Assembly (NCBI RefSeq): GCF_014640975.1
Contig: NZ_BMHO01000001.1
Coordinates: 320,166 to 384,165, forward strand
From: Microbacterium faecale
GTDB taxonomy: Bacteria; Actinomycetota; Actinomycetes; Actinomycetales; Microbacteriaceae
Direction of reading: 5' to 3'
DNA: 64,000 nucleotides
The notes beneath the pieces were generated by a model. It did no database searches. It was not told where the DNA came from and saw nothing but the letters and a program-made list of their open reading frames with translations. Positions 1 through 12,425 of this stretch are shown piece by piece (the stretch's first letter is position 1; every line of letters starts with the position of its first letter). A program made the position numbers and the translations under genes.

Positions 1-648
1 GCGGAGGGTGCGGACGTAGTCGAGGCGGAGCGAGTCGATCATCGCACCGCGCACCTGCTGCGCGACGCTCGCGATGGCGCCGAGCGCGAGGGCGATGACC
101 GGCAGAGCGATCGTAGAGAGCCAGCCGACGACCGATGTGCCGAACGGGATGTAGCCGGTGGCCGGAAAGATGCGCAGAGTGAGGCCGAAGATGAAGACGA
201 GGAAGAGCGCGATGAGGAAGCCCGGCACAGCCGAGACGACGACGATGATCACCTGGATGATCCGGTCGGCCGTTCCGCGCTGGCTGGCCGCGAGCACGCC
301 TACGAGCACACCGACCACGGCCGTCAGAATCGTCGCTCCGAGGGTGAGCGAGAGCGTCACGGGGAGGCGCGTCGCAAGCGCGTCGGTGACCTCCTGGCCG
401 GAGAACCACGATCGTCCGAGGTCGCCGACGAGCGCGCTGCCAGTCCAGTCGACGAACCGCGTGAGCAGCGGTCGGTCAAGGCCGAGCTCGATCTCCTTGC
501 GGGCGACGATCTCGGGATCGGCGGTACTTCCGACCAGGCGCCGAGCGATGTCGTGTGCGCCGAGATAGAGAAGGAAGAACCCGAACACGCAGATCGTGAT
601 GACGGTGAGAACGCCCGCGATCAGGCGTCGGATGATGAACGAGATCAT
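1..648 (-). CDS. ABC transporter permease, DppB/OppB type (C-terminus off window)
   Basis: This is the first membrane subunit of an oligopeptide/nickel-type ABC importer. The N-terminus begins MISFIIRRLIAGVLTVITI, a typical first transmembrane helix after a short basic stretch, and continues with the family pattern GLDRPLLTRFVDW and GDLGRSWFSG ahead of the first periplasmic loop. The start is the ATG at 648. The frame stays open for 216 codons to the left edge, so the remaining helices and the EAA loop are missing. It lies downstream of a substrate-binding lipoprotein gene, separated by a strong hairpin. The substrate is unknown; the location beside the glucuronide operon suggests a related glycoside. 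Confidence 0.85.
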   Translation of the reverse strand, partial: MISFIIRRLIAGVLTVITICVFGFFLLYLGAHDIARRLVGSTADPEIVARKEIELGLDRPLLTRFVDWTGSALVGDLGRSWFSGQEVTDALATRLPVTLSLTLGATILTAVVGVLVGVLAASQRGTADRIIQVIIVVVSAVPGFLIALFLVFIFGLTLRIFPATGYIPFGTSVVGWLSTIALPVIALALGAIASVAQQVRGAMIDSLRLDYVRTLR

Positions 649-660
649 GTCGTCTCGGGC

Positions 661-688
661 GGCGGACCCGGTTCTCACCGGGTCCGCC
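661..688 (-). terminator. Intra-operon hairpin between lipoprotein and permease genes
   Basis: A perfect 12-bp inverted repeat, GGCGGACCCGGT (661-672) and ACCGGGTCCGCC (677-688), encloses a TCTC loop. It sits between the lipoprotein stop (696) and the permease start (648). No U-tract follows, so it may be a partial terminator or an mRNA-stabilising 3' end that raises lipoprotein expression over permease, as is common in ABC importer operons. Confidence 0.7.
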
Positions 689-695
689 GGTCCTT

Positions 696-2237
696 TCAGT
701 TGGCGGGCGTGATGTTCCAGAGGTAGGGCACGGCGTTGTCGCTCTGCACCACGGCCTCGGTGTCAGCGTTGGTGATGAACGCCGAGTACGGACGATAGAT
801 CGGCGCGTACCACGCCTGCTCGACGATGTACTCGTTGAGCGCCTTCGCCGCGGCATCCGCTTCAGCGCCCTCGCTGGCGCGCACCGTCTCGGCCAGTTCG
901 AGCATCTCCGGGTCGCTAGCTTGGAAGACGTTCCACGTCGACTCGGGGAGCATCGAGAACTGGATCGTCTGCCAGGGCGTCGGATCGATCTGCAGGACGA
1001 ACGAGAACGCCGCCCAATCGCCGCCGAGCATCCGGCCGAACAGGTCGTCGCCGGTCGACTCCCACTCAACGTCGATGCCGACCGCGCCGAGCTGCTCAGC
1101 GTAGATCGCGAACTCCGACTCCGGCACGAAGTCGTTACTCGGCATCACCAATGTGAAGCCGTCGGGATAGCCGGCGTCCGCAAGCAGCTCCGTCGCCTTC
1201 TCGGGATCGTACGGGTAGCGCTCATCGAGCTCTGCGTCATAGGCAGCTGAGTTCGGCGAGAACACCTGCGTCGTCGTCGTGCCGAGGCCTCCGGCGAGCG
1301 CCTCGAGCAGACCCTCGCGGTCGAGCGCGTGGTTGAACGCCTGCCGCACGCGCACGTCGCCGATGGCTTCGTTGACGGCACCGTCGCGGTCGGAGAGCAG
1401 GAAGCCGGTCCAGTTCTGCTCGTAATTCTGCACCGTGAAGCCGGCTGCCTCAGCATCCGCGCCCTGCGTCGGCGACTGCGTGTTGGCCGCATCGACCTGA
1501 CCGCCCTTGACGGCGTTCATGAGCGCGGTCGGGTCGCCGTAGAACGTCATCTCGATCTCGTCGTAGTGCACGCTCTCGGCGTCCCAGTAGTCAGGGTTCG
1601 CGTCGAAGACGTACTTCGAGCCGACGACGCTCTCCCCGGCATCGAGCGTGTAGGGACCCGAGCCGATCGGCGAGGTCTGCGCGTCCTCAGCGTCGAACAT
1701 CGCCGGGGCGCCCACCAGGCCCGCGTTCTGGCTGAGGTAGACCGGCAGAGCGGGGTCGGGAGCCTCGAGCGTGACAACAAGGGTGGTGTCGTCGGGCGCC
1801 TCCGCGGCGGTCATCCCGGAAAGGAAAGCGGCATTCTCGCTGGTGCCGTCGCGGAAGCGCGTCAGATTATCGGCGGCGACCTGCGCCGTCAGCGCGGTCC
1901 CGTCACTGAACTCAACACCGTCCCGCAGGGTGAGCGTTAAGGCCGTACGGGAGTCGTCCCAACTCCATTCGGTCGCCAAGCCCGGAACGACCGTGCCGTC
2001 AGCGTCGGTGCGGAGCAGCGTGTCGTACACGGCCTGCAGGTACGGCGACTGATTCGCCCAGGAGGCCTCCCAGGGCGCGAACGAACTGAGCTGGGTGACC
2101 ACGCCGAGGCGGAGCTCGGTTTCATCATCACTATCGGCGTCGCCCGGAGAGGCAGCGGGGTTAGCGCAGCCAGACAGGGCCAGCGCGGTGATCAGGCCGC
2201 CGGCGACGACTGCTGCGAACTTGGTGCGGTGCGACAT
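696..2237 (-). CDS. Peptide/glycoside ABC transporter substrate-binding lipoprotein (SBP family 5)
   Basis: This is a 513-residue extracellular solute-binding protein of the DppA/OppA type. The N-terminal signal ends in the lipobox ALSGC with the lipidated Cys at residue 24. Typical family features follow: the YDTLLR stretch, the IGSGPYTL segment, and the DVRQAFNHA-like motif seen here as DVRVRQAFNHALDRE. The start at 2237 is chosen because GGAAGGA lies just upstream and the signal peptide begins there; a longer reading to 2282 adds only non-signal residues. It resembles the protein at 12426-13964 in length and layout, so the two may bind related ligands. It is divergent from the TetR gene, a likely regulator. 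Confidence 0.88.
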   Translation of the reverse strand: MSHRTKFAAVVAGGLITALALSGCANPAASPGDADSDDETELRLGVVTQLSSFAPWEASWANQSPYLQAVYDTLLRTDADGTVVPGLATEWSWDDSRTALTLTLRDGVEFSDGTALTAQVAADNLTRFRDGTSENAAFLSGMTAAEAPDDTTLVVTLEAPDPALPVYLSQNAGLVGAPAMFDAEDAQTSPIGSGPYTLDAGESVVGSKYVFDANPDYWDAESVHYDEIEMTFYGDPTALMNAVKGGQVDAANTQSPTQGADAEAAGFTVQNYEQNWTGFLLSDRDGAVNEAIGDVRVRQAFNHALDREGLLEALAGGLGTTTTQVFSPNSAAYDAELDERYPYDPEKATELLADAGYPDGFTLVMPSNDFVPESEFAIYAEQLGAVGIDVEWESTGDDLFGRMLGGDWAAFSFVLQIDPTPWQTIQFSMLPESTWNVFQASDPEMLELAETVRASEGAEADAAAKALNEYIVEQAWYAPIYRPYSAFITNADTEAVVQSDNAVPYLWNITPAN

Positions 2238-2322
2238 TGCACATCCTTCCGATGGAAACGGGCGCGGCCACGGGCGGACCACTGAAGGGAAGCTAACACG
2301 AAAATCTTACTCGACAAACATT

Positions 2323-2350
2323 TTCAAAGAATTCGCCAATCTGCTAGCTT
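2323..2350 (+). promoter_or_regulatory. Leaderless-type promoter of the TetR gene
   Basis: An extended -10 element, TGC-TAGCTT (2342-2350), ends six bases before the GTG start at 2357, so the transcript probably starts at the codon itself. A weak -35 (TTCAAA, 2323-2328) lies 16 bp upstream. No Shine-Dalgarno sequence is present. The surrounding AT-rich 2291-2340 must also carry the divergent promoter for the lipoprotein gene. Confidence 0.5.
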
Positions 2351-2356
2351 CACCGG

Positions 2357-2947
2357 GTGAGCGCACGTCGAAAACCCCGCGGCGAATACGCGAAGACGCC
2401 GAAGACACGTGAAGCGATCCTCGCGTCGGCGTTCGCCGTGTTCTCACGAGGCGGGTATCTCAACAGTTCGATGCGCGAGATCGCCGAAGGCGCCGGGATG
2501 ACCGTACCCGGCATGACCAACCATTTCCCCACCAAGGCGGTGCTGCTCGAAGCTGTGCTGCGCGAGCGCGACGTCGACGCCGGTGCCCACCTCGCAGAGC
2601 GCACCGGCGCGGACCTGTTGCGCGGCGTGCTCGAGATCGTCACCCGAGACGAGGCCGACCATAACCTCACCCAGCTGTTCGCCGTGCTCTCCGCTGAGGC
2701 GACGATGACCGAGCACCCTGCGCACGAGTATTTCACGCAACGGTACGAGCTCGTGATCGACACCGTGCGGCGCGGATTCTCGGAAGCGGCCGAAGCCGGC
2801 GAACTCCGCGAGGGCATCGCCCCGGACGCTGCCGCGCAGTACCTCGTCGCCCTCTCGGACGGCCTGCAGTTGCAACGTCTGTACCGCGTCGGAGAACACT
2901 CGCAGGCACACCTCATGCGCGGGTTCCTCGAGGGCCTTCTGCGCTGA
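2357..2947 (+). CDS. TetR/AcrR-family transcriptional regulator
   Basis: This is a 196-residue DNA-binding regulator. The N-terminal helix-turn-helix domain is clear, with TREAILASAFAVFSRGGY leading into SSMREIAEGAGMTVPGMTNHF, where the recognition helix ends in the usual tyrosine/asparagine-histidine-phenylalanine corner. The C-terminal ligand domain carries YELVIDTVRRGF and is not specific. It starts with GTG, preceded by a -10 element rather than a ribosome site, which favours a leaderless transcript. It is divergent from the ABC lipoprotein gene at 696-2237 and convergent with manD. It most likely represses the adjacent transporter; the inducer is unknown. Confidence 0.9.
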   Translation: MSARRKPRGEYAKTPKTREAILASAFAVFSRGGYLNSSMREIAEGAGMTVPGMTNHFPTKAVLLEAVLRERDVDAGAHLAERTGADLLRGVLEIVTRDEADHNLTQLFAVLSAEATMTEHPAHEYFTQRYELVIDTVRRGFSEAAEAGELREGIAPDAAAQYLVALSDGLQLQRLYRVGEHSQAHLMRGFLEGLLR

Positions 2948-2965
2948 CCGAGGCGCGCGCCTCGG
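2948..2965. terminator. GC-rich palindrome between convergent genes
   Basis: An 18-bp perfect palindrome, CCGAGGCGC followed by GCGCCTCGG, begins directly after the TetR stop codon. It can fold as a hairpin on either strand and lies between the convergent TetR and manD genes, so it may serve both as a terminator. There is no U-tract. Confidence 0.5.
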
Positions 2966-3059
2966 CGCGCCCGAAACTCACCTCACCTGTCCTCACGCAC
3001 GGCGCCACGTCGGCTGCGAAACGACTCACGCAAGGTCGGTTCGCAGCCATTGACGTTCC

Positions 3060-4294
3060 CTACCAGTCATGCACCGTTCCGTCTGCGAGGCGGTTGTATG
3101 GCAAGTACGCCCGCTCGTACGGATACCTGCCTGCCTCGTCAACATCGAGCTCGACGCCAAGCCCGGGTTTGTCGCCCGGGTGGAGCAGTCCGTTCTGCCA
3201 CGTGTAGGACTGCTGGAAGACCTCGTTCGTCTTGTCTCCGTGCGGCATGTACTCCTGGATGCCGAAGTTGTGGATGGAGAGGCCGAGGTGGGCTTGGGCG
3301 GCCATCCCGACCGGCGAGATGTCGGTCGGACCGTGAAAGCCAGACTTGACCTGGTACTGCGCGGCATAGTCGATCGTCTTCTTCAGCGGCGTGATGCCTC
3401 CCATATGCGTGACCGCGCCGCGCACATAGTCGATGAGTTGGTCACGAATGAGATCTTTGAAGTCCCAGATCGTATTGAAGATCTCACCGATCGCCAGTGG
3501 CGTGGTGGTGTGCTGTCGCACGAGGCGCAGCGCCTCCTGGTTCTCGGCGGGCGTGCAGTCCTCGAGCCAGAACAGGTCGTACGGCTCGAGTTCCTTTCCG
3601 AGCTTCGCCGCCTGGATCGGCGTCATCCGGTGATGCCCGTCGTGCAACAGCGGGATCTCGGGACCGAACTCGTTCCGGACGGCCTCGAACACCCCGGGAA
3701 GGTGCCGCAGGTACGCGCGGGTGTCCCAGTCCTCCTGCACGGGCAGTGCGCCGCGCCGGGCGGGCTCGTGGTCGTAGCGTGCCGCGCCGCCGCCAGCAGC
3801 GGCGGACTGGGAGGCGATGCCGTAGATCGCCTTCAGGCCGGGGATCCCGGATTGGATCCGGATCGCCCGGTAGCCCTCGTCGAGATGCTCACGCACGGAG
3901 TCGAAGAGCTCCGGGAGCTCCTTCCCCGACGCGTGCCCGTACGCGAGCAGTCCATCGCGGGAGGCCCCTCCGAGCAACTGGTGCACGGGCATCCCCGCGA
4001 GCTTGCCCTTGATGTCCCACAGCGCCATATCGACCGCGGCGATCGCTGCCATCGTGACGGGGCCACGGCGCCAGTATGCTCCCCGGTACAGGAACTGCCA
4101 CGTGTCCTCGATGCGCTGCGGATCACGTCCGAGCAGCAGCGGCACGACGTGCTCTTTCAGATACGCCACGACCGCGAGCTCGCGCCCATTGAGCGTCGCG
4201 TCGCCGAGCCCCGTCACGCCGTCGGAGGTGGTGATCTTGAGCGTCACGAAGTTGCGATCGGGACTGGTGACGATGACGTCGGCCTTGTCGATCA

Positions 4295-4295
<1 letters not shown>
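3060..4295 (-). CDS. manD: D-mannonate dehydratase, enolase superfamily
   Basis: This 411-residue enzyme would dehydrate D-mannonate to 2-keto-3-deoxygluconate with Mg2+. It shows the ManD/RspA signature [13 protein letters not shown] followed by [10 protein letters not shown]. Probable metal ligands are D219 (in LLHDGHH), E245 (in FWLED) and E271 (in AIGEIFN), with H221 as the acid and H321 in GFHGPTD. R146 and Y158 fall where the family's catalytic Arg/Tyr pair sits. The ATG start at 4295 shares one base with the uidA stop (TGATG), which indicates translational coupling. It is the last gene of the glucuronide operon and replaces the unrelated UxuA. Some RspA-like members are weakly active, but this context favours true ManD activity. 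Confidence 0.9.
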
Positions 4296-7424
<3,129 letters not shown>

Positions 7425-7428
<4 letters not shown>

Positions 7429-8843
7429 AGCTTGAACACCTCCCGGGGCTGGCGGTCGACGAGATCGACGATGATCTCCCTCGCGCGGGCGAGGGAGATC
7501 CGCCCCTCCGCGACGTAGCGCGCGAGGAAGGCGGCCTCGGAACGGCGGGCGACGTCGTGGCGCGCAGGGATCGACAGGAAGGCGCGCGTGTCGTCGATGA
7601 ACCCGGATCCGCGGGAGAACCCGGCCGTCTCGGTCACCGCCGCCCGGAAGCGACCGATCGCGTCGGGCGCATCGAGGAACCACCACGGCGCACCGATGAA
7701 CACGGATGGATAGAAACCCGCGAGTGGCGCGATCTCACGCGAATAGGCGGTTTCGTCGATCGTGAACAGCACCAGATGGAAGTCGCGTTCGAGGCCGTGC
7801 CGTTCGAGCAGTGGACGCAGCCCGCGGGTGAATTCCACACGAACCGGGATGTCGTGGCCTGAGTCAGGACCGAAGTCGCGGAACGTGACACTGCTGTGAT
7901 TGCGCTGCACGCCGGGGTGCAGTGTCATCACCAGGCCGTCGGCGACGCTCATACGCGCCATCTCGACGAGCATGTGACCACGGAACTCGCGCGCCTCGGC
8001 AGGTGACAGCTTCCCGCGCACAGCCCGCCGGAACAATGCCGCGGCGTCGTCGGCGTCGAGCACGGTCGTGTAGGCGTCGGCGACGCCGTGATCGGCAGAC
8101 ACCGCGCCGCGGGCGACGAAGTGCGCCCGCCGCTCCTCGAGCGCGGTGATGTACCCGCGGTAGTCGTCGACGGCGATACCGTGTTGATCCGCAAGCCGCG
8201 CGACGGCATTGGCGAAGCCGGGCGCCTCCGGATCGATGTACTTGTCGGGGCGGAAGGTCGGGAGCACGCGACCGCGGAACGTCGGATCCGCCGAGATCCG
8301 CCGGTGCGCGTCGAGGTCGTCGAGCGGATCATCCGTCGTCGCGAGCGCCTCGATCCGGAAGCGCTCGAACAGCGCACGGGGCCGGAACTCCGGCGTCGCG
8401 AGCGACCGGGAGATGCGGTCATAGATGATGTCGGCTGTCGCGGCCGAGGGCACCTCGGAGACAGCGAACACGTGCGAGAACACGTGCTCGAGCCAACCGG
8501 CCGATGCGGTCCCAGTGAACAGGCCCCAGCGCGCGCAGAAGATGCGCCACGCCTCACGCGGATCCGCCGCGGTGCCCCCCACGCCGAGCTGAGCGAGGTC
8601 GACGCCCGAAGCGTGCAGCAGCCGAGTGACGTAGTGATCGGGCGAGAGCAGCAGACTGGTGGGATCCGCGAACGGTTCATCGTCGGCGATCCACTCGGCC
8701 GGGACGTGGCCGTGCGGCGAGAGGATCGCCAGATTCGCGACCTCCGAGAACAGCTCACGCGCGATGTCACGGGTGCGGGGGTCGGCAGGGAACAGCCGGT
8801 CGGGGTCGAGATGCAGGTGCTCGGTCGTCGTCATGTCACTCAT
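7425..8843 (-). CDS. uxaC: Glucuronate isomerase
   Basis: This 472-residue amidohydrolase-fold isomerase converts D-glucuronate to D-fructuronate. It begins with the family features DPDRLFPADPRTRDIARELF and then SPHGHVPAEWIAD, where the HGH pair binds metal. Later segments RPRALFERF, GRVLPTFRPDKY and SSVTFRDFGPDSG are diagnostic of UxaC. The ATG start overlaps the upstream ABC ATPase stop by four bases (ATGA), and GGGG lies about nine bases before it. The gene links the importer half of the operon to the catabolic half. Confidence 0.95.
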
Positions 8844-9688
8844 GTGCGCACCCCTTCGAACTCGGCAGGGTCGAGCCGCTGGAACGCCTCGCGGCGCGCT
8901 CGTTGCTCATCGGGGTCGATGACGGGCGAGGCCAGCAGCAGCCGCTGCGTATATGGATGCGTCGGCGCGCCCGCGATCTGCGCGGCCGGCCCCTGCTCCA
9001 CGATATTCCCGCGGAAGAGGACGGCGATGTCGTGGCTCATGTGCTTGACGACGTCGAGGTCGTGCGAGATGAACAGATACCCGACGTCCGTGTCCTGCTG
9101 AATCTCGAGCAGGAGGTCGAGCACGCGCGCCTGCGTCGACAGATCAAGCGCCGAGACCGCCTCGTCGCACACGATGAGCTTGGGCTTCAATGCGAGGGCC
9201 CGAGCGATCGCGATGCGCTGCCGTTGGCCACCGGAGAACTCCCGCGGAAGGCGGGAGGCGGCATCGCTGGGCAGGTGCACGCGGTCGAGCAGCTCGCCCA
9301 CGCGCGAGTGCGCCGCCGAAGCCGCCGTGCCCTGCGCGACGAGGGGCTCGGCGAGGATGTCGCCGACCTCCATCGCCGGATTCAACGAGCCGTACGGATC
9401 CTGGAAGACGACCTGGAGGTCGCGGGAGATCTCCCGACGGCGGCGGCGCCGCGAGATGCGACTGATATCGCGCCCGTCGAAGGTGATCGTGCCGCCCGTG
9501 ACGGGCGCGAGACCGAGCGCAGCGCGCCCGATCGTCGTCTTGCCCGAGCCGGACTCGCCGACAAGCCCGAGCGTCTTCCCGGCCGCGACGGACAGGGAGA
9601 CTCCGTGCAATGCCCGAAACGGCTTACGGAGGAAACCCGAGCCGGGGAACTCCACGACGAGGTCGTCGACGGTGAGCAGCGCGGTCAT
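8840..9688 (-). CDS. ABC transporter ATP-binding protein, DppF/OppF type
   Basis: This 282-residue cytoplasmic ATPase energises the importer encoded in the same operon. It has a Walker A motif (GESGSGKTT), the signature FSGGQRQRIAIARAL, Walker B (LIVCDEAVSALD) and a switch histidine in FISHDLDVV. The C-terminal PTHPYTQRLL stretch is characteristic of oligopeptide-type ATPases. It overlaps its neighbours by four bases on both sides. It pairs with the ATPase domain fused to the permease at 9685-11460. Confidence 0.95.
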   Translation of the reverse strand: MTALLTVDDLVVEFPGSGFLRKPFRALHGVSLSVAAGKTLGLVGESGSGKTTIGRAALGLAPVTGGTITFDGRDISRISRRRRRREISRDLQVVFQDPYGSLNPAMEVGDILAEPLVAQGTAASAAHSRVGELLDRVHLPSDAASRLPREFSGGQRQRIAIARALALKPKLIVCDEAVSALDLSTQARVLDLLLEIQQDTDVGYLFISHDLDVVKHMSHDIAVLFRGNIVEQGPAAQIAGAPTHPYTQRLLLASPVIDPDEQRARREAFQRLDPAEFEGVRT

Positions 9689-11460
9689 TCCGCACCTCCC
9701 TGATCGGTGGTGGCGAGCAACGGCGTCAGAGGCTCGCGCCCCGCGACGGTCGACGCCAGCAGATGCTTCGAGTACGGGTGCTGCGGGGCGAGGAGCACGT
9801 CGCGCACCGCGCCCTGCTCGACGATCTCGCCCGCGCGCATGACGACGACGCGGTCCGCGAGATCGGCGATGAGCCCGAAGTTGTGGCTAACGACGATGAT
9901 CGCCATGCCGAGCTCCTGCCGCATCTCGCGGAGCAGCTCGAGCACCTCGGCCTGCACCGTGACGTCGAGGGCCGTTGTTGGCTCGTCCGCGATGATGAGG
10001 TCGGGATCGCAGCTCACGGCGCCGGCGATCAGCACGCGCTGGGCCATACCGCCGGAGAGCTCGTGCGGGAAGGCGCGCATGGTGCGCTCGGGGTCGGGGA
10101 TGCCGACCCGCTCGAGGAGCGCGACGGCCCGGCGGCGGGCTTCCGCACGCGAGATCTTGAGGCCCTTCACCATCGGGCGGGTCAGTTGGGCTCCGACCGT
10201 GAACGCCGGGTCAAGGTTCGACATCGGCTCCTGCGGGATGTACGCGATGCGCGTGCCGCGCAGCGCGCTGAGGGCGCGCTGGTCGGTGCCGCCGTCGGCC
10301 GAGGCGGTGCGCACGCCGTCGAAAGCGATCTCCCCGCCGACGATGCGGGCGGTCTCCGGGAGGAGGCCGAGGATCGAGAAGGCGGTCTGCGTCTTCCCTG
10401 AGCCGGATTCACCGACGATCCCGAGCACCTCTCCGCGGTCGACCGCGACGCTCACGTCCTTCACGACCGCGTTCGTGGATCCGTCGGCACGGGGGAAGCC
10501 GGTGTGAAGCCCTCGCACCTCGAGCAGGTGCTCGGACGACACCTCGACCAGCGGGCCGCTCTTCCGGCCGCCGCCACGCTTCGTCGGCGGCGCAATCGTC
10601 GATCCGCCCTCCAGGGCGTCGCGAATCGCGTTTCCGAGCAGCACGAGCGAGCCGATGGTCAGCCCGATCGCGAGCGCAGGCCAGAGAATGAGTTGGGGCG
10701 CCGTATAGATATTGCGGAACCCGTCGCTGATCATCGCGCCCCACGTCGCCGTGAGCGGATCGCCGATGCCGAGGAACTCCATGCCGTTCTGGATCGAGAT
10801 CGCGACACCGCAGATGATGGCGGTCTGGATGATGATCGGCGCGCGGACGACCGACATGACGTGGCGGCTGATGATTCGCAGATCGCCGAGACCCGCCACC
10901 TGGGCCGCATCGACATACAACTCGTTCCGCACCGACTGCACGGCTGTGCGCGTGAGACGGAAGTAGCTCGGGCTGATGAGGATGCCGAAGACGATCATCG
11001 TGATCCAGACCGAAGGGCCGAACACAGCCCGTGCGGTCAGCAAGACGATGATCCCGGGCAGGCTCATGATGAGACCCGCAAACCAGTCCGCGATGCCGTC
11101 GAACGCTCGCCCGTAGTAGCCGGCGATCAGACCAGACGGGAGCCCGATCGCGATCGCGACACCGGCGCAGAGGACCGCGGACGGGAGAGTGATCTGCGCG
11201 GAGAAGACCAGTCGGCTCCACACGTCGCGGCCCGCGCTGTCCGTGCCCAGAAGGTGATCCGCGCTCGGCCCCGCGAAGGCGTTGCCGACTTCGGCATAGT
11301 TCGCACCGTAAGGGGCGAGGAGTGGGGCCAAAACGGCGATGACGACCGCAGTCGCGAGGATCGACAGGGAGACGAGTCCGAGCGGATTGGTGAGGAGGCG
11401 ACGGACGGGAGACGTCCGTGCACGCATGGAGTCGAGGACGATCATGTCGGTGCTGCTCAT
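9685..11460 (-). CDS. ABC permease-ATPase fusion (DppC-DppD)
   Basis: This 591-residue protein joins a DppC-type permease to a DppD-type ATPase. Residues about 1-290 contain the membrane helices and the inner-membrane coupling loop (AAQVAGLGDLRIISRHV). A basic linker (PPTKRGGGRKSG) follows. The ATPase half has Walker A (GESGSGKTQTAF), signature (LSGGMAQRV) and Walker B (IIADEPTTALD). The ATG at 11460 has a four-base overlap with the upstream permease stop; the open frame extends further upstream but that part runs through the permease gene in another frame. Such fusions are known in actinobacterial peptide importers. Confidence 0.93.
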   Translation of the reverse strand: MSSTDMIVLDSMRARTSPVRRLLTNPLGLVSLSILATAVVIAVLAPLLAPYGANYAEVGNAFAGPSADHLLGTDSAGRDVWSRLVFSAQITLPSAVLCAGVAIAIGLPSGLIAGYYGRAFDGIADWFAGLIMSLPGIIVLLTARAVFGPSVWITMIVFGILISPSYFRLTRTAVQSVRNELYVDAAQVAGLGDLRIISRHVMSVVRAPIIIQTAIICGVAISIQNGMEFLGIGDPLTATWGAMISDGFRNIYTAPQLILWPALAIGLTIGSLVLLGNAIRDALEGGSTIAPPTKRGGGRKSGPLVEVSSEHLLEVRGLHTGFPRADGSTNAVVKDVSVAVDRGEVLGIVGESGSGKTQTAFSILGLLPETARIVGGEIAFDGVRTASADGGTDQRALSALRGTRIAYIPQEPMSNLDPAFTVGAQLTRPMVKGLKISRAEARRRAVALLERVGIPDPERTMRAFPHELSGGMAQRVLIAGAVSCDPDLIIADEPTTALDVTVQAEVLELLREMRQELGMAIIVVSHNFGLIADLADRVVVMRAGEIVEQGAVRDVLLAPQHPYSKHLLASTVAGREPLTPLLATTDQGGAE

Positions 11461-12398
11461 GAGACACGCACCTTCGGGTTGAGCCAGCCGTTCGCGATGT
11501 CGACCAGCAGATTGACGATGATGACGATGATGACCGTTGCGATCACGACGCCCATGATGACCGGAATGTCGCTCTGAGACGTCGCCGAGACAGCGGTGGA
11601 CCCGATCCCCGGGATCGAAAAGATCTTCTCGACGATGACGACGCCGCCGAGCATGCCGATGAACTGCAGGCTGAGGACCGTCAGTCCCGCCGGCGCGGCG
11701 TTCTTCAGCACGTGGGCGAAGAGGATCTCGCCCTCGCCGATGCCGCGGCTGCGCAGCGTCCGAACGTATTCCTTCTCCAACTGCGCGAGCACTGCGCTGC
11801 GGAACTGCTGCGTACTGCCGGTCACCGCGCTGATCACGATCGCGATGACCGGCAGGGTCAGCGACGCGATCCATACGCTCGGAGGCGCTCCCGGCGCGAT
11901 CGTGCTGACCGCGGGGAAGACATCCAGGTTGATCGCGAAGATGATGACGAGCGCGAGCGCCAGCACGAAGTTCGGCACGATGTCTCCGGCGATCGATCCC
12001 ACCTGCACGGCGCGATCGACCCATCCACCCCGTACGGCGGCGGCGACACCGATCGCGGCGGCAACGAGCGCAGTGAGCAGGATCGACACCGTGACGATCA
12101 CGAGTGTCACCGGCAGCCGGTCTCCGATCGTCGCGGTGACCGGCTGGGCCGTGAACCACGACGTGCCCAAGTCGCCCGATGCCGCACTCGCGAGCCACGA
12201 GAAGAACCGCTCGACGAGTGGCCGGTCGAGGCCGAGTTCCTGTGCGCGGTACGCGACCTGCTCTTCCGTCGCCTGGTCGCCGGCGAGATTACGCGCGATG
12301 TTCGTCCCGGAGAAGAACAGGAGCGTGTATGCGAGCGCGCAGATCACAAGGAGGAGGATCGCCCCCGAGACGACGCGCTTCGCGATGAACGTGAGCAT
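11457..12398 (-). CDS. ABC transporter permease, DppB/OppB type
   Basis: This 313-residue inner-membrane protein has six predicted helices. It begins MLTFIAKRVVSGAILLLVI and includes ELGLDRPLVERFFSW and SGDLGTSWFT, the usual DppB N-terminal pattern, and a coupling loop RSRGIGEGEILFAHVLKNA. It follows the lipoprotein gene by 27 bases and overlaps the permease-ATPase fusion by four. It is the partner membrane subunit for the predicted glucuronide importer. Confidence 0.93.
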   Translation of the reverse strand: MLTFIAKRVVSGAILLLVICALAYTLLFFSGTNIARNLAGDQATEEQVAYRAQELGLDRPLVERFFSWLASAASGDLGTSWFTAQPVTATIGDRLPVTLVIVTVSILLTALVAAAIGVAAAVRGGWVDRAVQVGSIAGDIVPNFVLALALVIIFAINLDVFPAVSTIAPGAPPSVWIASLTLPVIAIVISAVTGSTQQFRSAVLAQLEKEYVRTLRSRGIGEGEILFAHVLKNAAPAGLTVLSLQFIGMLGGVVIVEKIFSIPGIGSTAVSATSQSDIPVIMGVVIATVIIVIIVNLLVDIANGWLNPKVRVS

Positions 12399-12425
12399 TC
12401 CCCCTCCTCTCTGTTCAGAGCCCCG

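Noticed and set aside
9685..12198. An open frame of 837 codons covering the permease-ATPase fusion and part of the next gene
   Set aside because: The first 246 codons run through the DppB-type permease gene in another frame and encode low-complexity Arg/Gly text. The real protein starts at 11460.
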